Shown: positions 1-8,470 of the stretch, piece by piece
How positions within the stretch are numbered: the first letter of the stretch is position 1
How the letters are laid out: the number at the start of each line of letters is the position of its first letter
Assembly (NCBI RefSeq): GCF_000430665.1
Contig: NZ_KE387190.1
Coordinates: 9,062 to 73,061 of the forward strand
Origin: Aquimarina muelleri DSM 19832
GTDB lineage: Bacteria > Bacteroidota > Bacteroidia > Flavobacteriales > Flavobacteriaceae
DNA length: 64,000 nt
Direction of reading: 5' to 3'
The notes under the pieces: generated by a model
Database searches by the model: none
The model's input: only the letters and a program-made list of their open reading frames with translations
What the model was told of the DNA's origin: nothing
Made by a program: the position numbers and the translations under genes

Positions 1-46
1 GTTGTGAATTGCTTTCAAAATTGTATTTTTATATAGGATTCACAGG
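1..46 (+). CRISPR. Terminal repeat of a type II-C CRISPR array (rest lies left of window)
   Basis: Bases 2-24 are the exact reverse complement of 5761-5783, the anti-repeat of the tracrRNA. This identifies a crRNA repeat and shows the array is transcribed on the + strand, towards cas2. The ends are inverted (GTTGTGAA at 1-8, TTCACA at 39-44), so the repeat probably spans about 46 bases. Its last two bases (GG) do not match the expected AC, which suggests a degenerate terminal repeat. No spacer lies inside the window. Confidence 0.8.
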
Positions 47-76
47 ATACTTCTCATAAAAGACTAATATCCTGTG
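41..76. repeat. Hairpin at the end of the CRISPR array
   Basis: Arms CACAGGATA (41-49) and TATCCTGTG (68-76) are perfectly complementary with an 18-base loop. The left arm uses the last bases of the terminal repeat. TATATAGG also occurs in the repeat (30-36) and again just after the hairpin (about 80-87). It may stop array transcription before it meets the converging cas2, or be a decayed repeat; no T-run follows. Confidence 0.4.
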
Positions 77-116
77 TCTTATATAGGTTTTTAGGATTAA
101 AAAATCAAGTAGCCTA

Positions 117-464
117 TTAGAATAATTCTAACTGTTGTGATGGCTTTTCTGGTTCTACTTCCTTTTGACCATGAAATAGTTCGATCATTCCAAACTGTTT
201 ATCTGTTATTTGCATAATACCCACTTTTCCTTTTTTGGGTAGCGCATTCTTGGTTCGTTTAATATGTACTTCTGCATTTTCTCGAGAAGCACAAAACCGC
301 ATGTATATACTAAACTGAAACATCGCAAATCCATCATTCAGCAAGTTTTTACGAAACCGACTAGCTACTTTTCGCTCTATTCTTGTTTCTGTAGGTAAAT
401 CAAAAAACACTAATACCCACATACTTCTATATTGATTAAGGCGTGAAAAATGTTCTTCATTCAT
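117..464 (-). CDS. cas2: CRISPR-associated endonuclease Cas2
   Basis: Cas2 forms the spacer-integration complex with Cas1. The 115-residue protein has the beta-strand with the conserved aspartate (WVLVFFDLP, about residues 16-24) and the ferredoxin-like fold length of the family. The MWVLV methionine at residue 15 could be an alternative start. Its start overlaps the end of cas1 by 8 bp, so the two are translationally coupled. A short, charged C-terminal tail follows the core. It is the last gene of a leftward cas9-cas1-cas2 operon and converges on the CRISPR array. Confidence 0.93.
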   Translation of the reverse strand: MNEEHFSRLNQYRSMWVLVFFDLPTETRIERKVASRFRKNLLNDGFAMFQFSIYMRFCASRENAEVHIKRTKNALPKKGKVGIMQITDKQFGMIELFHGQKEVEPEKPSQQLELF

Positions 465-1353
465 ATTCAGGATATAAAATCTTGCGACCTGTCCCTAAAA
501 AACATTCATACAAAGAATTTGTAGTCCTGCTCATAGCTACCATAAGAGGGCTCTTTTTACCATCAATTACCACATCTATTGCAGGTATTTGAAGTAATAA
601 GGATTTTAAATCGCTAGATAATTCTTTATAATCGCTCGAGGTTTTTGTGATACTACATACCATAGCATCCACATAAATACGATACGGCTCCATAATATCA
701 TCTGCAAGACAAAAAGCATTGTATTTATTATGATGAAAAATCCCAACAGAAGGTAACATACCGCTACTTACTAATGCTCTGGCAGTAACTGCCCGTAAAA
801 TCGCATATCCGTAATTCAATAAATTATTTGGGGCTATACCTTTTTGGTTACGACTAAAACCCTCTATGTCAAATAAATTCTGAAAATAATAAGCAGCAGC
901 GATAGCTTCATGATTTTGAGAATCCCCACTCTTTACCTCGGTTGCCCATCGTTTTAATTTTAATGCATTTTTACCAATTTTCGCCAGATGTACAGCTTGA
1001 TTGCTTATTTTACTATTAATAGTTTGTTGCCATAGATTTTTTTTGAGTGGCAGACTTGCATTTAGTTGATGTCGTATGCGTTCGGTTTGCTCGCTGTGCC
1101 CGACCAAAGGCTGTAAAAAAGAACATGGTAAATGTTGTTTGTCACAGGTAATAACTGCAGTTTTGTTTTGCACTAATTTCATTAAAAGACCATTGGTAAT
1201 AGTAATTTGTGGATCTTCTAAAACTATATATCCCAAATCTTCAATAGGTATAGAGACTTCTGTTTTGTCTTTATCCGGAAAATTAACTACCAATTGTTCA
1301 CTTCTGGTATTAAGATATGCAGGATTGCCAAAAAAAAGGGTGCGTTTAATCAT
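457..1353 (-). CDS. cas1: CRISPR-associated integrase Cas1 (type II)
   Basis: Cas1 is the metal-dependent integrase that inserts new spacers. I chose the ATG at 1353 (MIKRTLFFGNPAYL), which gives 298 residues and the usual Cas1 N-terminus. An in-frame extension upstream to 1404 is translated from a dispersed repeat and is not credible. The catalytic region is visible: EAIAAAYYF (Glu), GIFHHNKYN (His) and LADDIMEPYR (Asp). It overlaps cas2 and follows cas9 after about 100 bp occupied by the dispersed repeat. Repeat insertion here may have altered the spacing of a once tighter operon. Confidence 0.95.
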   Translation of the reverse strand: MIKRTLFFGNPAYLNTRSEQLVVNFPDKDKTEVSIPIEDLGYIVLEDPQITITNGLLMKLVQNKTAVITCDKQHLPCSFLQPLVGHSEQTERIRHQLNASLPLKKNLWQQTINSKISNQAVHLAKIGKNALKLKRWATEVKSGDSQNHEAIAAAYYFQNLFDIEGFSRNQKGIAPNNLLNYGYAILRAVTARALVSSGMLPSVGIFHHNKYNAFCLADDIMEPYRIYVDAMVCSITKTSSDYKELSSDLKSLLLQIPAIDVVIDGKKSPLMVAMSRTTNSLYECFLGTGRKILYPEYE

Positions 1354-1358
1354 AACTT

Positions 1359-1446
1359 TAATCCACATTGTGGAGTTTAATTCTTCGGCTTGCTTCAAAA
1401 ACAAAATATATTTTCATAAGCATACCTCGTGAGGGTACTCCAAGGT
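1359..1446 (+). repeat. Dispersed structured repeat, copy 1 (between cas1 and cas9)
   Basis: About 88 bp matches 26352-26443 in the same orientation, with a 2-base gap and a few substitutions. It begins with TCCACA-T-TGTGGA, continues through a shared AACAAAATATATTTTC block and ends with CATACCTCGTGAG and a CAAGGT segment. In this copy the second and third hairpins are weakened. It is the source of the false N-terminal extension of cas1. Confidence 0.75.
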
Positions 1447-1452
1447 TGTTTA

Positions 1453-4400
1453 TTATTCTCCTACTTGAACGATTTCTCCTAGATGATTTAATCTAATTTT
1501 CTGTATTGTATTTAATTTATCCAGGCTTCTAATACTATAATAAGTAATGTCTTTCAATTCTTTACTATCTACTAACTGCGTTTCTAAATGATGACGAAAC
1601 ACATAGTTTTTGGTCGAAATTTTTTGAACACGAAACAAGTTAGATCCTATTATATGTATATTATCAGGATCCAGTAGATCTACTTCTAAAGGATTAAAAT
1701 CTTCAGATGGAAAAACAAACATCTCATTTTGTTTCATTGTAAAAAGAAGGTTCCATCCTTTTTCATGCGTATTTTTAATAATGGATTCTCCAAGGTTTTT
1801 TCGTGCAACAGCCTCATAAAACGAAACAACTTCTTCATGCAAATTATTTTTTTCGTCTCTGTAAATAGCTACATGGTGATTATTGCCTGTACTTACATAA
1901 TCTACTGCTATTGGTTTATTATTGGCATCTACTATTTCTTTGCCATGATGATCTTTTGCGTGATGTAAAGGTTCTGCATTGGCAACCCCTGTTATTTTAA
2001 CAGATTTAATAACAATTCCTTTTTCTTTGTTAAACCAAATAGGATGGTCTTCTAAGTTAGAAAAAGCTTCTTTGCCATTGCCGTTAAAATGGGCTAATCG
2101 CTCCAGTAATATTTTTCTTATTCCAAGATCTACTACCTTATGTATTGCTTTTGTGTCTTTAAAATTATCTGGAGTGATATCTTTACGAATAGTAAATTGC
2201 GACTGTATCGTTTTTGTTTTTACGATTTCAGGAACCTTATTGGTGGTATTAGCTATATAAACAGGGTTTTTGATCGGGCTATTTTTACCTGCAAAGGCTT
2301 TTTTAGGGTCATTTTCATGATCTTTGAGTCTCTTCTGTAGCGCTTCTTTATAATCTGGATTTGTAACAGCTTGTATTTTATGCGTATCAAATGTAGCGTT
2401 GATTTTTTCTTCTTTGATTTCATAAAAGTTTGATCGCCCATAGATGGTTTCTTTATGTAATTGTCCTCTGGGAGTAAGTTCTGTCTTGGTGATAAAATTG
2501 CCTTTACCTTTTACTTTGATTTTGTTTTTATTAAGCGTTACTACTTTGTTTTTTGCCTTGTGTGAGATTAGTATAGTCTCCAGATGTTTTTTAGATTCTT
2601 CCCGTATGTTTTCAAAAGGTTTTTTAAATTTTCTTCCTCCGTCACCATTTCTGTAGGTATACTTTTGTTCAATACTGTATATAATACCGTCTTTATTTCC
2701 TTTTGCATTCATGTTGTTCAGGTACTGTATATAAGCAGGTTTCGTAAAAGCAACGGTTATGGCATCCATGGCATGATGTCTGTGATCATTACGTTTTGTC
2801 CAGTCTTTTATACGAGGGAGTTCTTTTCCTTTTTTGTTTTTTTCATAATAGGTCAGTCCTAGTGCTTCATATTTATCCCATGTTAGTTCTTGCAATACAT
2901 GTATCAATTCCCAATCGGATCTTAACTTGGCTGTAATGCTTCCTGAGGTAGCGTGTACATTTCTAGTTATTTGCCGTAATATTTCAGAAGCTTTTCTGGC
3001 AATGTATGCAGAGTTACCCAGATCCCGATTTAAAAAATCATCAGGAATATCTGCTTTGGTCATTAAGAGTTTTTGTCGCTTTCCGTATGTAATATCTTTT
3101 TTAGAAAAAATTTCCTGTATTCGGGACTCAAAATCATTTAGCCAACCTTTTCGCTCACAATAATCAAAAGCAGTTTCATTTCCCTTTTCCAGATTTACAT
3201 CTCTTAATTCTAACGTTTTATTCGAAAAGGAATCATCAAACAATACCGATTGTGGTATAATATGTTCTACATCAAACTTATTAGTAAACAATTCTTCTGG
3301 TTTGATATAGGTGCCAGAATACAATGTTTTAAATCCTATGGATTTTAATTCCAGATATAATTTATACTTTATCAAGTCTTTTCTGCTTACATAGGATAAT
3401 CCAAATTCTTTTTTTATGGTATTTCGATACGCTTCATGCTCTCTGGTTGCTCTTGCTATAGAGATAGTCATATCTTTACGTTGTGCAGCAGTTTTTTTAA
3501 GCTCTCGTGCTAATTCGACCCTTATTTCATCAGGTCTTCCCATATCAGGATGAGCGATTATAGCATTTACTACATTGATCATTTGATTCAATATTTTTTC
3601 TACTACAGGATTTCTTAAGGAATTCTTTTTTAATATCTCTATAGAGTCCGATAAAGAGCGGTTTTCATTTTCCTCTGCCGTTAAAGAATGAGAATGATTG
3701 TATTTAGCCAGACTACAGGCTTGATCATAAGTATGCCCACTTTCTAAAAACGGATATATCTTTCGCAATGCCCTAACACTTAAATTTCCGTAATCTTGTT
3801 GAAAAACAACAGAAGTCAATAACTTGGTATGTGTTTCTTTAAATCCGAAATTAGTTTGTAGTTTTTCTTTGAGACTTTCTACTCCTGTTTGGGATTTATC
3901 CTCTTCATAGGAATACAACAAGTGCCATAATTCATAAGCCTGTTGCTTGCTAAACTCATTTCCTGAGATATACATGTCCAAAGTCAAAATATCTGGGGTA
4001 ATACCAATTTCTTTAAAACATGTTTGTATATCTTTTAAAAGGATTGGTGCTTCCGTTTTTTCATGCCCTATATTATTGTATCCTTCTATTTCTAATATTT
4101 GGAGATATATTTTTAAAAGAGTTGCTTGTGTTCGATTTCCTTCTATTTTTTCAAAATTTACTTGCCAATCTTTGGGCGCATTCGATGATCCTTCAAAAAT
4201 CCATTTCAGGAGTTGTGCAGAGGACCAGGAGTCTTTGATGTTTAGCTCTTTAAATAATAGTTGTTTGGTATCCTCTTCAAGAATAAATTCTTCTGTTGGG
4301 TTATCTTTTTTGGTGATTCTAATGGCATTGATATTCTGCCAAACTTTTGCTTGCTGAAATACAGGAGAAGACTTTGGAGCAACCCGTGGTCCGATGTATT

Positions 4401-5577
4401 TCTTTTTTCTCATGCCATCTACCCATATTTCTTTTTCTTTTCCTTCTAGCTCACAAATATTGATAAGACCTTTTTGGGATTTTAATTTTCGTTGATAAAA
4501 AATAGTAATATCTCGTAATGATTTTCTGATTTCTTCTGTGAGTTCGGGATAATGTTTAGATTGTTCTTTCCATATAGCATCAAATTCATCCATATAATCC
4601 TGCCTGTAAAACACTTGATTTTTGAGAGGTTTTCCCGGATTTTCTTTTAAGAAATTGTATTGGTATTGTCCAACAGTAAGATTATCAAAAAAAAGTTCTT
4701 TACTTCGGTCACTAATAGCTCCTAAATACCCGCTGGATTGATGGATTTGATTATTAATCTCGATAAGAACAAAAGCTAATTCCCGTAGTTCTATTTTTTC
4801 TGAAACTCCTTTATTTCGCCATTCGTATTGTTCCAGTTTTTTATTTTTCCCTTTGTTTTCTGCTTTGTCAATGCCTAGTGTTTTTTTAATATAACTTTCT
4901 GTTTGAGTTTTGTTCTTCCCTGTAAGATTTTCTTTGTGTTCCTCATTTAAAATTTCTGGATAAAACTCTTTCTGAAACTTCCATATACTATCCAATTCAT
5001 TTTGAAGGTCGGATCGATAATAATCTGGTAATTGTTGTTTGCCATCTACCAGTAACTGATAAGAATATTGCCCTGGAGTTAGGCTTTTATTATGCAGCTC
5101 TTTAGCTACGGTCATCCCATCTATTATTTGACCATCTTCTGCATTATTGGCTTTTCTGCTACTTTTATATCCCCTCTTTTTATTTATCATTAAAAGTACT
5201 CTTGCAAAATCTTGCTTAGAAATTTTTTGAACAGGTGCTTTTGCCCGTAAAGCATAAGTACTATGCGTAGAATCCCCATCTTCTGATAGGAATTTTATTT
5301 GATCCAAAAACTTTACTTGTTTTAAAATTTGAAGAACAGCTTTTCTTCTCTGCTTATATCTTTGTAGATTTCTACGAGCTCCTCTTTTTAATGTTCTATC
5401 TGCATTAATTGTAATACTATCCCCTTTTTTAAAATCTTGCTGTTCATCAGTGCTTAAAGGGATTACCCTAACTCCTGTTTTTATAATCGATGATTTTTCT
5501 GTACTGTCCTCAGCCTCGTTTACAAAAGCCCACCCAATAGATGTTGTTCCTAAATCCAGCCCCAAAATTTGTTTCAT
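1453..5577 (-). CDS. cas9: CRISPR-associated endonuclease Cas9 (long type II-C)
   Basis: Cas9 is an RNA-guided double-strand DNA nuclease. The start at 5577 gives MKQILGLDLGTTSIGWA and 1374 residues; 26 upstream in-frame codons do not belong to the family. RuvC-I Asp is residue 8. An arginine-rich bridge helix follows (RGARRNLQRYKQRRK). RuvC-II Glu is near 688 (RVELARE), HNH His near 772 (FDVEHIIPQ), and RuvC-III His/Asp near 935/938 (HHAMDA). All nuclease residues are intact. The length matches the long II-C subgroup common in Bacteroidota. No csn2 or cas4 is present, which supports II-C. The tracrRNA is divergent from its 5' end. Confidence 0.97.
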   Translation of the reverse strand: MKQILGLDLGTTSIGWAFVNEAEDSTEKSSIIKTGVRVIPLSTDEQQDFKKGDSITINADRTLKRGARRNLQRYKQRRKAVLQILKQVKFLDQIKFLSEDGDSTHSTYALRAKAPVQKISKQDFARVLLMINKKRGYKSSRKANNAEDGQIIDGMTVAKELHNKSLTPGQYSYQLLVDGKQQLPDYYRSDLQNELDSIWKFQKEFYPEILNEEHKENLTGKNKTQTESYIKKTLGIDKAENKGKNKKLEQYEWRNKGVSEKIELRELAFVLIEINNQIHQSSGYLGAISDRSKELFFDNLTVGQYQYNFLKENPGKPLKNQVFYRQDYMDEFDAIWKEQSKHYPELTEEIRKSLRDITIFYQRKLKSQKGLINICELEGKEKEIWVDGMRKKKYIGPRVAPKSSPVFQQAKVWQNINAIRITKKDNPTEEFILEEDTKQLLFKELNIKDSWSSAQLLKWIFEGSSNAPKDWQVNFEKIEGNRTQATLLKIYLQILEIEGYNNIGHEKTEAPILLKDIQTCFKEIGITPDILTLDMYISGNEFSKQQAYELWHLLYSYEEDKSQTGVESLKEKLQTNFGFKETHTKLLTSVVFQQDYGNLSVRALRKIYPFLESGHTYDQACSLAKYNHSHSLTAEENENRSLSDSIEILKKNSLRNPVVEKILNQMINVVNAIIAHPDMGRPDEIRVELARELKKTAAQRKDMTISIARATREHEAYRNTIKKEFGLSYVSRKDLIKYKLYLELKSIGFKTLYSGTYIKPEELFTNKFDVEHIIPQSVLFDDSFSNKTLELRDVNLEKGNETAFDYCERKGWLNDFESRIQEIFSKKDITYGKRQKLLMTKADIPDDFLNRDLGNSAYIARKASEILRQITRNVHATSGSITAKLRSDWELIHVLQELTWDKYEALGLTYYEKNKKGKELPRIKDWTKRNDHRHHAMDAITVAFTKPAYIQYLNNMNAKGNKDGIIYSIEQKYTYRNGDGGRKFKKPFENIREESKKHLETILISHKAKNKVVTLNKNKIKVKGKGNFITKTELTPRGQLHKETIYGRSNFYEIKEEKINATFDTHKIQAVTNPDYKEALQKRLKDHENDPKKAFAGKNSPIKNPVYIANTTNKVPEIVKTKTIQSQFTIRKDITPDNFKDTKAIHKVVDLGIRKILLERLAHFNGNGKEAFSNLEDHPIWFNKEKGIVIKSVKITGVANAEPLHHAKDHHGKEIVDANNKPIAVDYVSTGNNHHVAIYRDEKNNLHEEVVSFYEAVARKNLGESIIKNTHEKGWNLLFTMKQNEMFVFPSEDFNPLEVDLLDPDNIHIIGSNLFRVQKISTKNYVFRHHLETQLVDSKELKDITYYSIRSLDKLNTIQKIRLNHLGEIVQVGE

Positions 5578-5760
5578 AAGTGATATATTTATTTGAAAAG
5601 TAAGAAACCTAAACGTGTTTTGATTATGGATTTCCGTATTTATTGTAAAAATCATCAGTTCTGAGGATAACCGAATAGAACAGCTAAGGAGATTCTTTTA
5701 AATTTTTGATATGATTTAGAAATAAGGAATTTTTTCATTTTTTTTTACTACTTTTATAAA

Positions 5761-5842
5761 ACAATTTTGAAAGCAATTCACAATAAGGATTATTCCGTTG
5801 TGAAAACATTTAAAGCGGTCTTTACAGATCGCTTTCTTTTTT
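5761..5842 (+). ncRNA. tracrRNA
   Basis: Bases 5761-5783 are perfectly complementary to bases 2-24 of the CRISPR repeat. A short nexus hairpin follows (AAGGATTATTCCGTTGTGAA, 5784-5803). The gene ends in a 9-bp stem (5812-5820 with 5827-5835, one G-T pair) and a T-rich run, a factor-independent terminator. A -7-like box TACTTTTA at 5749-5756 would place the start near 5762. The gene is divergent from cas9 and about 180 bp from its start codon. Confidence 0.9.
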
Positions 5843-6029
5843 ATGTTTAATAATACCGTCTCAACCCGAAACTAATACCCATCCTTTCTATATCATTCTC
5901 CAATAAAACTAATAAGGTAATAAAATCGTAAAATTCCGTCTGACCTCTAGTAAACGATAAGATAAACACATGAAAAAAAAAATTTAAGGAGTTAGTGAAA
6001 TTCTAATAGAGATAACAATATTCTTTACT
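5843..6029. other. Intergenic stretch between tracrRNA and integrase
   Basis: About 190 bp of AT-rich sequence with no coding frame, hairpin or promoter that I can support. It separates the CRISPR locus from the integrase gene. Confidence 0.4.
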
Positions 6030-7196
6030 TTATATCTCTGGCAACTCAGAAACCGCATCTTTATCATCTAATAAACCAAGAGATTTCAAATATCGTTCAG
6101 TCATTAACATACTAGAGTGACGACACATTTTTTGAATTTTTCGAATATCTTTTTCTTTTTCATACCAGTTCACTACAGCTGTATGTTTAAAAGCATATAA
6201 TGTGTGGTCTTCATCAAATTCGAAATTATCTTTCACTTTTTTAAAATGCTTTCCCATATAATTTTCGCCCATTTTCGTTGTCGAAGGAGTTTGATTAGCG
6301 CCAAATAAATAATCACTTGGATGATACTCTTCTAAATTCATTTCTAGGATGATTTTTTTTAGTCCAGGTACAATAGGAACCACATCTCGTTTTTTAGTTT
6401 TACTAATTTTACCAGACACCCAAATCAAGTCTTTTTTTAAGTCAATATCTCGTACTTTTAATCTGCGTATCTCTGAAGGGCGCATAAAGGAGTAGTAGAT
6501 AAAACAAATAATTTTCCATAAATAGGGATCATGCTCTAGAACATATTCTTTTATATCTTTAATTTGCTCATTCGAGAAAGGTTTATTTTTAGAGCCATAT
6601 TCTTCTGGCTGCTTATCAATCTTATCAAATGGATTTTTACCTTCTACCCATTCTTGTTTTAAACACTCATTATAGAAAGTTTTAAGAACACCAAGAGTAT
6701 TATTGTACGTTTTAGGACTATTTTTTCTATGAATAAGTAAATACATAAAATATTGTTGAATCAATTGATAATCTAGTTCTCCTATCCACAAACTATCTTG
6801 ACCTTGTTCCTCTAACCATTTTAAAAAACGTTCTAAATTATTACTGTAAAAACCTATACCCCGTTTATAAAGTTTTTTAGCTTTTTTAATCTCAATGAAG
6901 GTAGCTGTCGCTTCTCGTATAGAATAAATTGTTTTTGAACGAATATTTTTAGTTTTTGAGTTACTCTTAACCGTTTTTTTTCGATCTATATGAAAGCCAT
7001 CAGCTAGAAGTCTATTAATCTCTTTAATTCGATCTTTGGCAAATGCTATTTGTTCTGCATCTGATTTGTATTTTTTAGGAATATAAAGTCTACGTCTTAC
7101 TAAATCATTTTTCTGCACATCCCACACATAGTACATTATGTAGTTGCCTTTTGCAGCTTTTGACTTTACTAAACGAGCCTTTTTAAATGTATGCAT
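6030..7196 (-). CDS. Tyrosine-family site-specific integrase
   Basis: This recombinase has an N-terminal SAM-like arm domain and a C-terminal catalytic domain. Visible catalytic residues are the Arg in YYSFMRPSEIRRLK, the KHT of box II (LYAFKHTAVVNWY, where Lys replaces the usual Arg, as is frequent in Bacteroidota integrases), the RH in CRHSSMLMTERY and the final Tyr. I start it at the ATG at 7196 (MHTFKKARLVK, 388 residues). The longer in-frame reading to 7412 runs through a tRNA gene and its terminator. It lies just downstream of tRNA-Pro(GGG) on the same strand, the usual layout for an element integrated at a tRNA 3' end. Confidence 0.85.
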   Translation of the reverse strand: MHTFKKARLVKSKAAKGNYIMYYVWDVQKNDLVRRRLYIPKKYKSDAEQIAFAKDRIKEINRLLADGFHIDRKKTVKSNSKTKNIRSKTIYSIREATATFIEIKKAKKLYKRGIGFYSNNLERFLKWLEEQGQDSLWIGELDYQLIQQYFMYLLIHRKNSPKTYNNTLGVLKTFYNECLKQEWVEGKNPFDKIDKQPEEYGSKNKPFSNEQIKDIKEYVLEHDPYLWKIICFIYYSFMRPSEIRRLKVRDIDLKKDLIWVSGKISKTKKRDVVPIVPGLKKIILEMNLEEYHPSDYLFGANQTPSTTKMGENYMGKHFKKVKDNFEFDEDHTLYAFKHTAVVNWYEKEKDIRKIQKMCRHSSMLMTERYLKSLGLLDDKDAVSELPEI

Positions 7197-7280
7197 ATCT
7201 TCGTATGTATATTTAGGTACTAGACCAAATATACTACAAACTGACGACTTTACTGCCGACCCCTGACATGTAGAACTAAA

Positions 7281-7314
7281 AAACCGTTCATTATTTACTG
7301 AAAATGAACGGTTT
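7281..7314 (-). terminator. Terminator of tRNA-Pro(GGG)
   Basis: A perfect 12-bp stem (AAACCGTTCATT at 7281-7292 with 7303-7314) is followed, reading leftward, by a T-run. It lies 8 bases after the tRNA 3' end and separates it from the integrase. Confidence 0.8.
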
Positions 7315-7321
7315 GTACTAG

Positions 7322-7396
7322 TCGGGATGACAGGATTTGAACCTGCGACCACACGACCCCCAGCCGTGTACGCTAACCGGACTGCGCCACATCCCG
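7322..7396 (-). tRNA. tRNA-Pro (anticodon GGG)
   Basis: Acceptor stem CGGGATG/CATCCCG closes 7323-7396, with discriminator A at 7322. The anticodon stem CACGG/TCGTG holds loop CTGGGGG, with anticodon GGG at 7359-7361. The T-arm carries GGTTCAAATCC. The CCA end is not encoded. It is a likely attachment site for the adjacent integrase. Confidence 0.93.
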
Positions 7397-7409
7397 AAAA
7401 AATAGAATA

Positions 7410-7417
7410 CAAATATA
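7410..7417 (-). promoter_or_regulatory. -7 box of tRNA-Pro(GGG)
   Basis: TATATTTG on the minus strand fits the Bacteroidota -7 consensus TAnnTTTG. It lies 13 bases before the tRNA 5' end and just after the cydB stop codon. Confidence 0.6.
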
Positions 7418-7429
7418 ATAATCTTAAGA

Positions 7430-8467
7430 TTAAGTGGAAGTATTATTATTCTGTTCCAAAATTTTTATCATTTTAAATGATTTTAATAGATGAAATAATC
7501 CTGGTAAAATTACAGCTCCTCCAATTATAAGGGATATCCCCAATGCTTTTATAACACTATCTGGTGCAATTTTTTCTATCAAACTTACACTACTGTTAGT
7601 TGTTATTATAATATCTGGAAAGTGAGCTATTATAGCTGCTAATAAGATTAAAAAAACTTGTATCCCAGCTAGAGATCTACTCCATACTGTGTTTCCTTTT
7701 TTTATCATTCTTTTTAATGGATATAGTAATACTCCAGAAAGTATAACAGCTATAAGTGCAAGAGGGCTTCTTATAAAATCCTTTACAAATACGTTTCCTG
7801 AAATATATCCATATCCAAAAGTTACCAATCCAAGAAGTACTACAATTATAGTAGCAATAATAGATTTTCTTACATAAATTCTTGCATTTTTACCTGTAGA
7901 TTCTCCTATTAGTAAAACAGAAGATAAAAATGCACAAAGTGCAGCAAAAAATAAACCTACCAATATACTAAACAAGTTACACCAAGGCATGATAAAAGCT
8001 TCATAAAAGGTTAAAGTGCTTATGTCTTCTACAATATTAATTTTACCACTAATTAATGCGCCAAATACAATTCCTAAAAATATAGGTGTAATTAAACTAG
8101 ATACCATAAACATGCCGTCATACAATTTTTGAGAATTATCTATAACCGCATCGTAATGCCTAAAAACAAAAGCTACTCCCCTTAATGTTACTCCAAGTAA
8201 GATAATAGTTAAAGGGATATGTAAATGTACTACCATAATATTATAATACACAGGAAATGCAATCCATAGGATTACTATTAAAATAATAATCCAAATATGA
8301 TTCGCTTCCCATACTGGTCCCATTACTCGATAAATTGTTTTTTTGGTAATTTTTTGATTTTCTTTTGAGGAAAAAAGTTCTATGATACCAGCTCCATAAT
8401 CAGCGCCTCCTAAAACTACATATAGATACAAAGAGAACATCAAAAAGAATAATACTACATATAACAT
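7430..8467 (-). CDS. cydB: Cytochrome bd oxidase subunit II
   Basis: CydB is the non-haem partner of CydA in the high-affinity quinol oxidase of the inner membrane. The 345-residue sequence has about eight hydrophobic segments and the family N-terminus with GGADYGAGIIELF and GPVWEANHIWII. It follows cydA with a 3-base gap, so they form one operon. No cydX-like small gene is visible next to it. The oxidase keeps oxygen low and is relatively NO-tolerant (family knowledge), which suits a denitrifier. Confidence 0.93.
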   Translation of the reverse strand: MLYVVLFFLMFSLYLYVVLGGADYGAGIIELFSSKENQKITKKTIYRVMGPVWEANHIWIIILIVILWIAFPVYYNIMVVHLHIPLTIILLGVTLRGVAFVFRHYDAVIDNSQKLYDGMFMVSSLITPIFLGIVFGALISGKINIVEDISTLTFYEAFIMPWCNLFSILVGLFFAALCAFLSSVLLIGESTGKNARIYVRKSIIATIIVVLLGLVTFGYGYISGNVFVKDFIRSPLALIAVILSGVLLYPLKRMIKKGNTVWSRSLAGIQVFLILLAAIIAHFPDIIITTNSSVSLIEKIAPDSVIKALGISLIIGGAVILPGLFHLLKSFKMIKILEQNNNTST

Positions 8468-8470
8468 ATT

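Noticed and set aside
1354..1404. N-terminal extension of Cas1
   Set aside because: It is encoded by the dispersed repeat also found at 26352-26443 and has no counterpart in Cas1 proteins.
1729..4449. Several rightward open frames of 60-136 codons opposite cas9
   Set aside because: All lie antisense inside the conserved cas9 frame, are hydrophobic by composition of the opposite strand, and have no recognisable domain.
7197..7412. N-terminal extension of the integrase
   Set aside because: The frame runs through tRNA-Pro(GGG), its terminator and promoter, so it is not translated.
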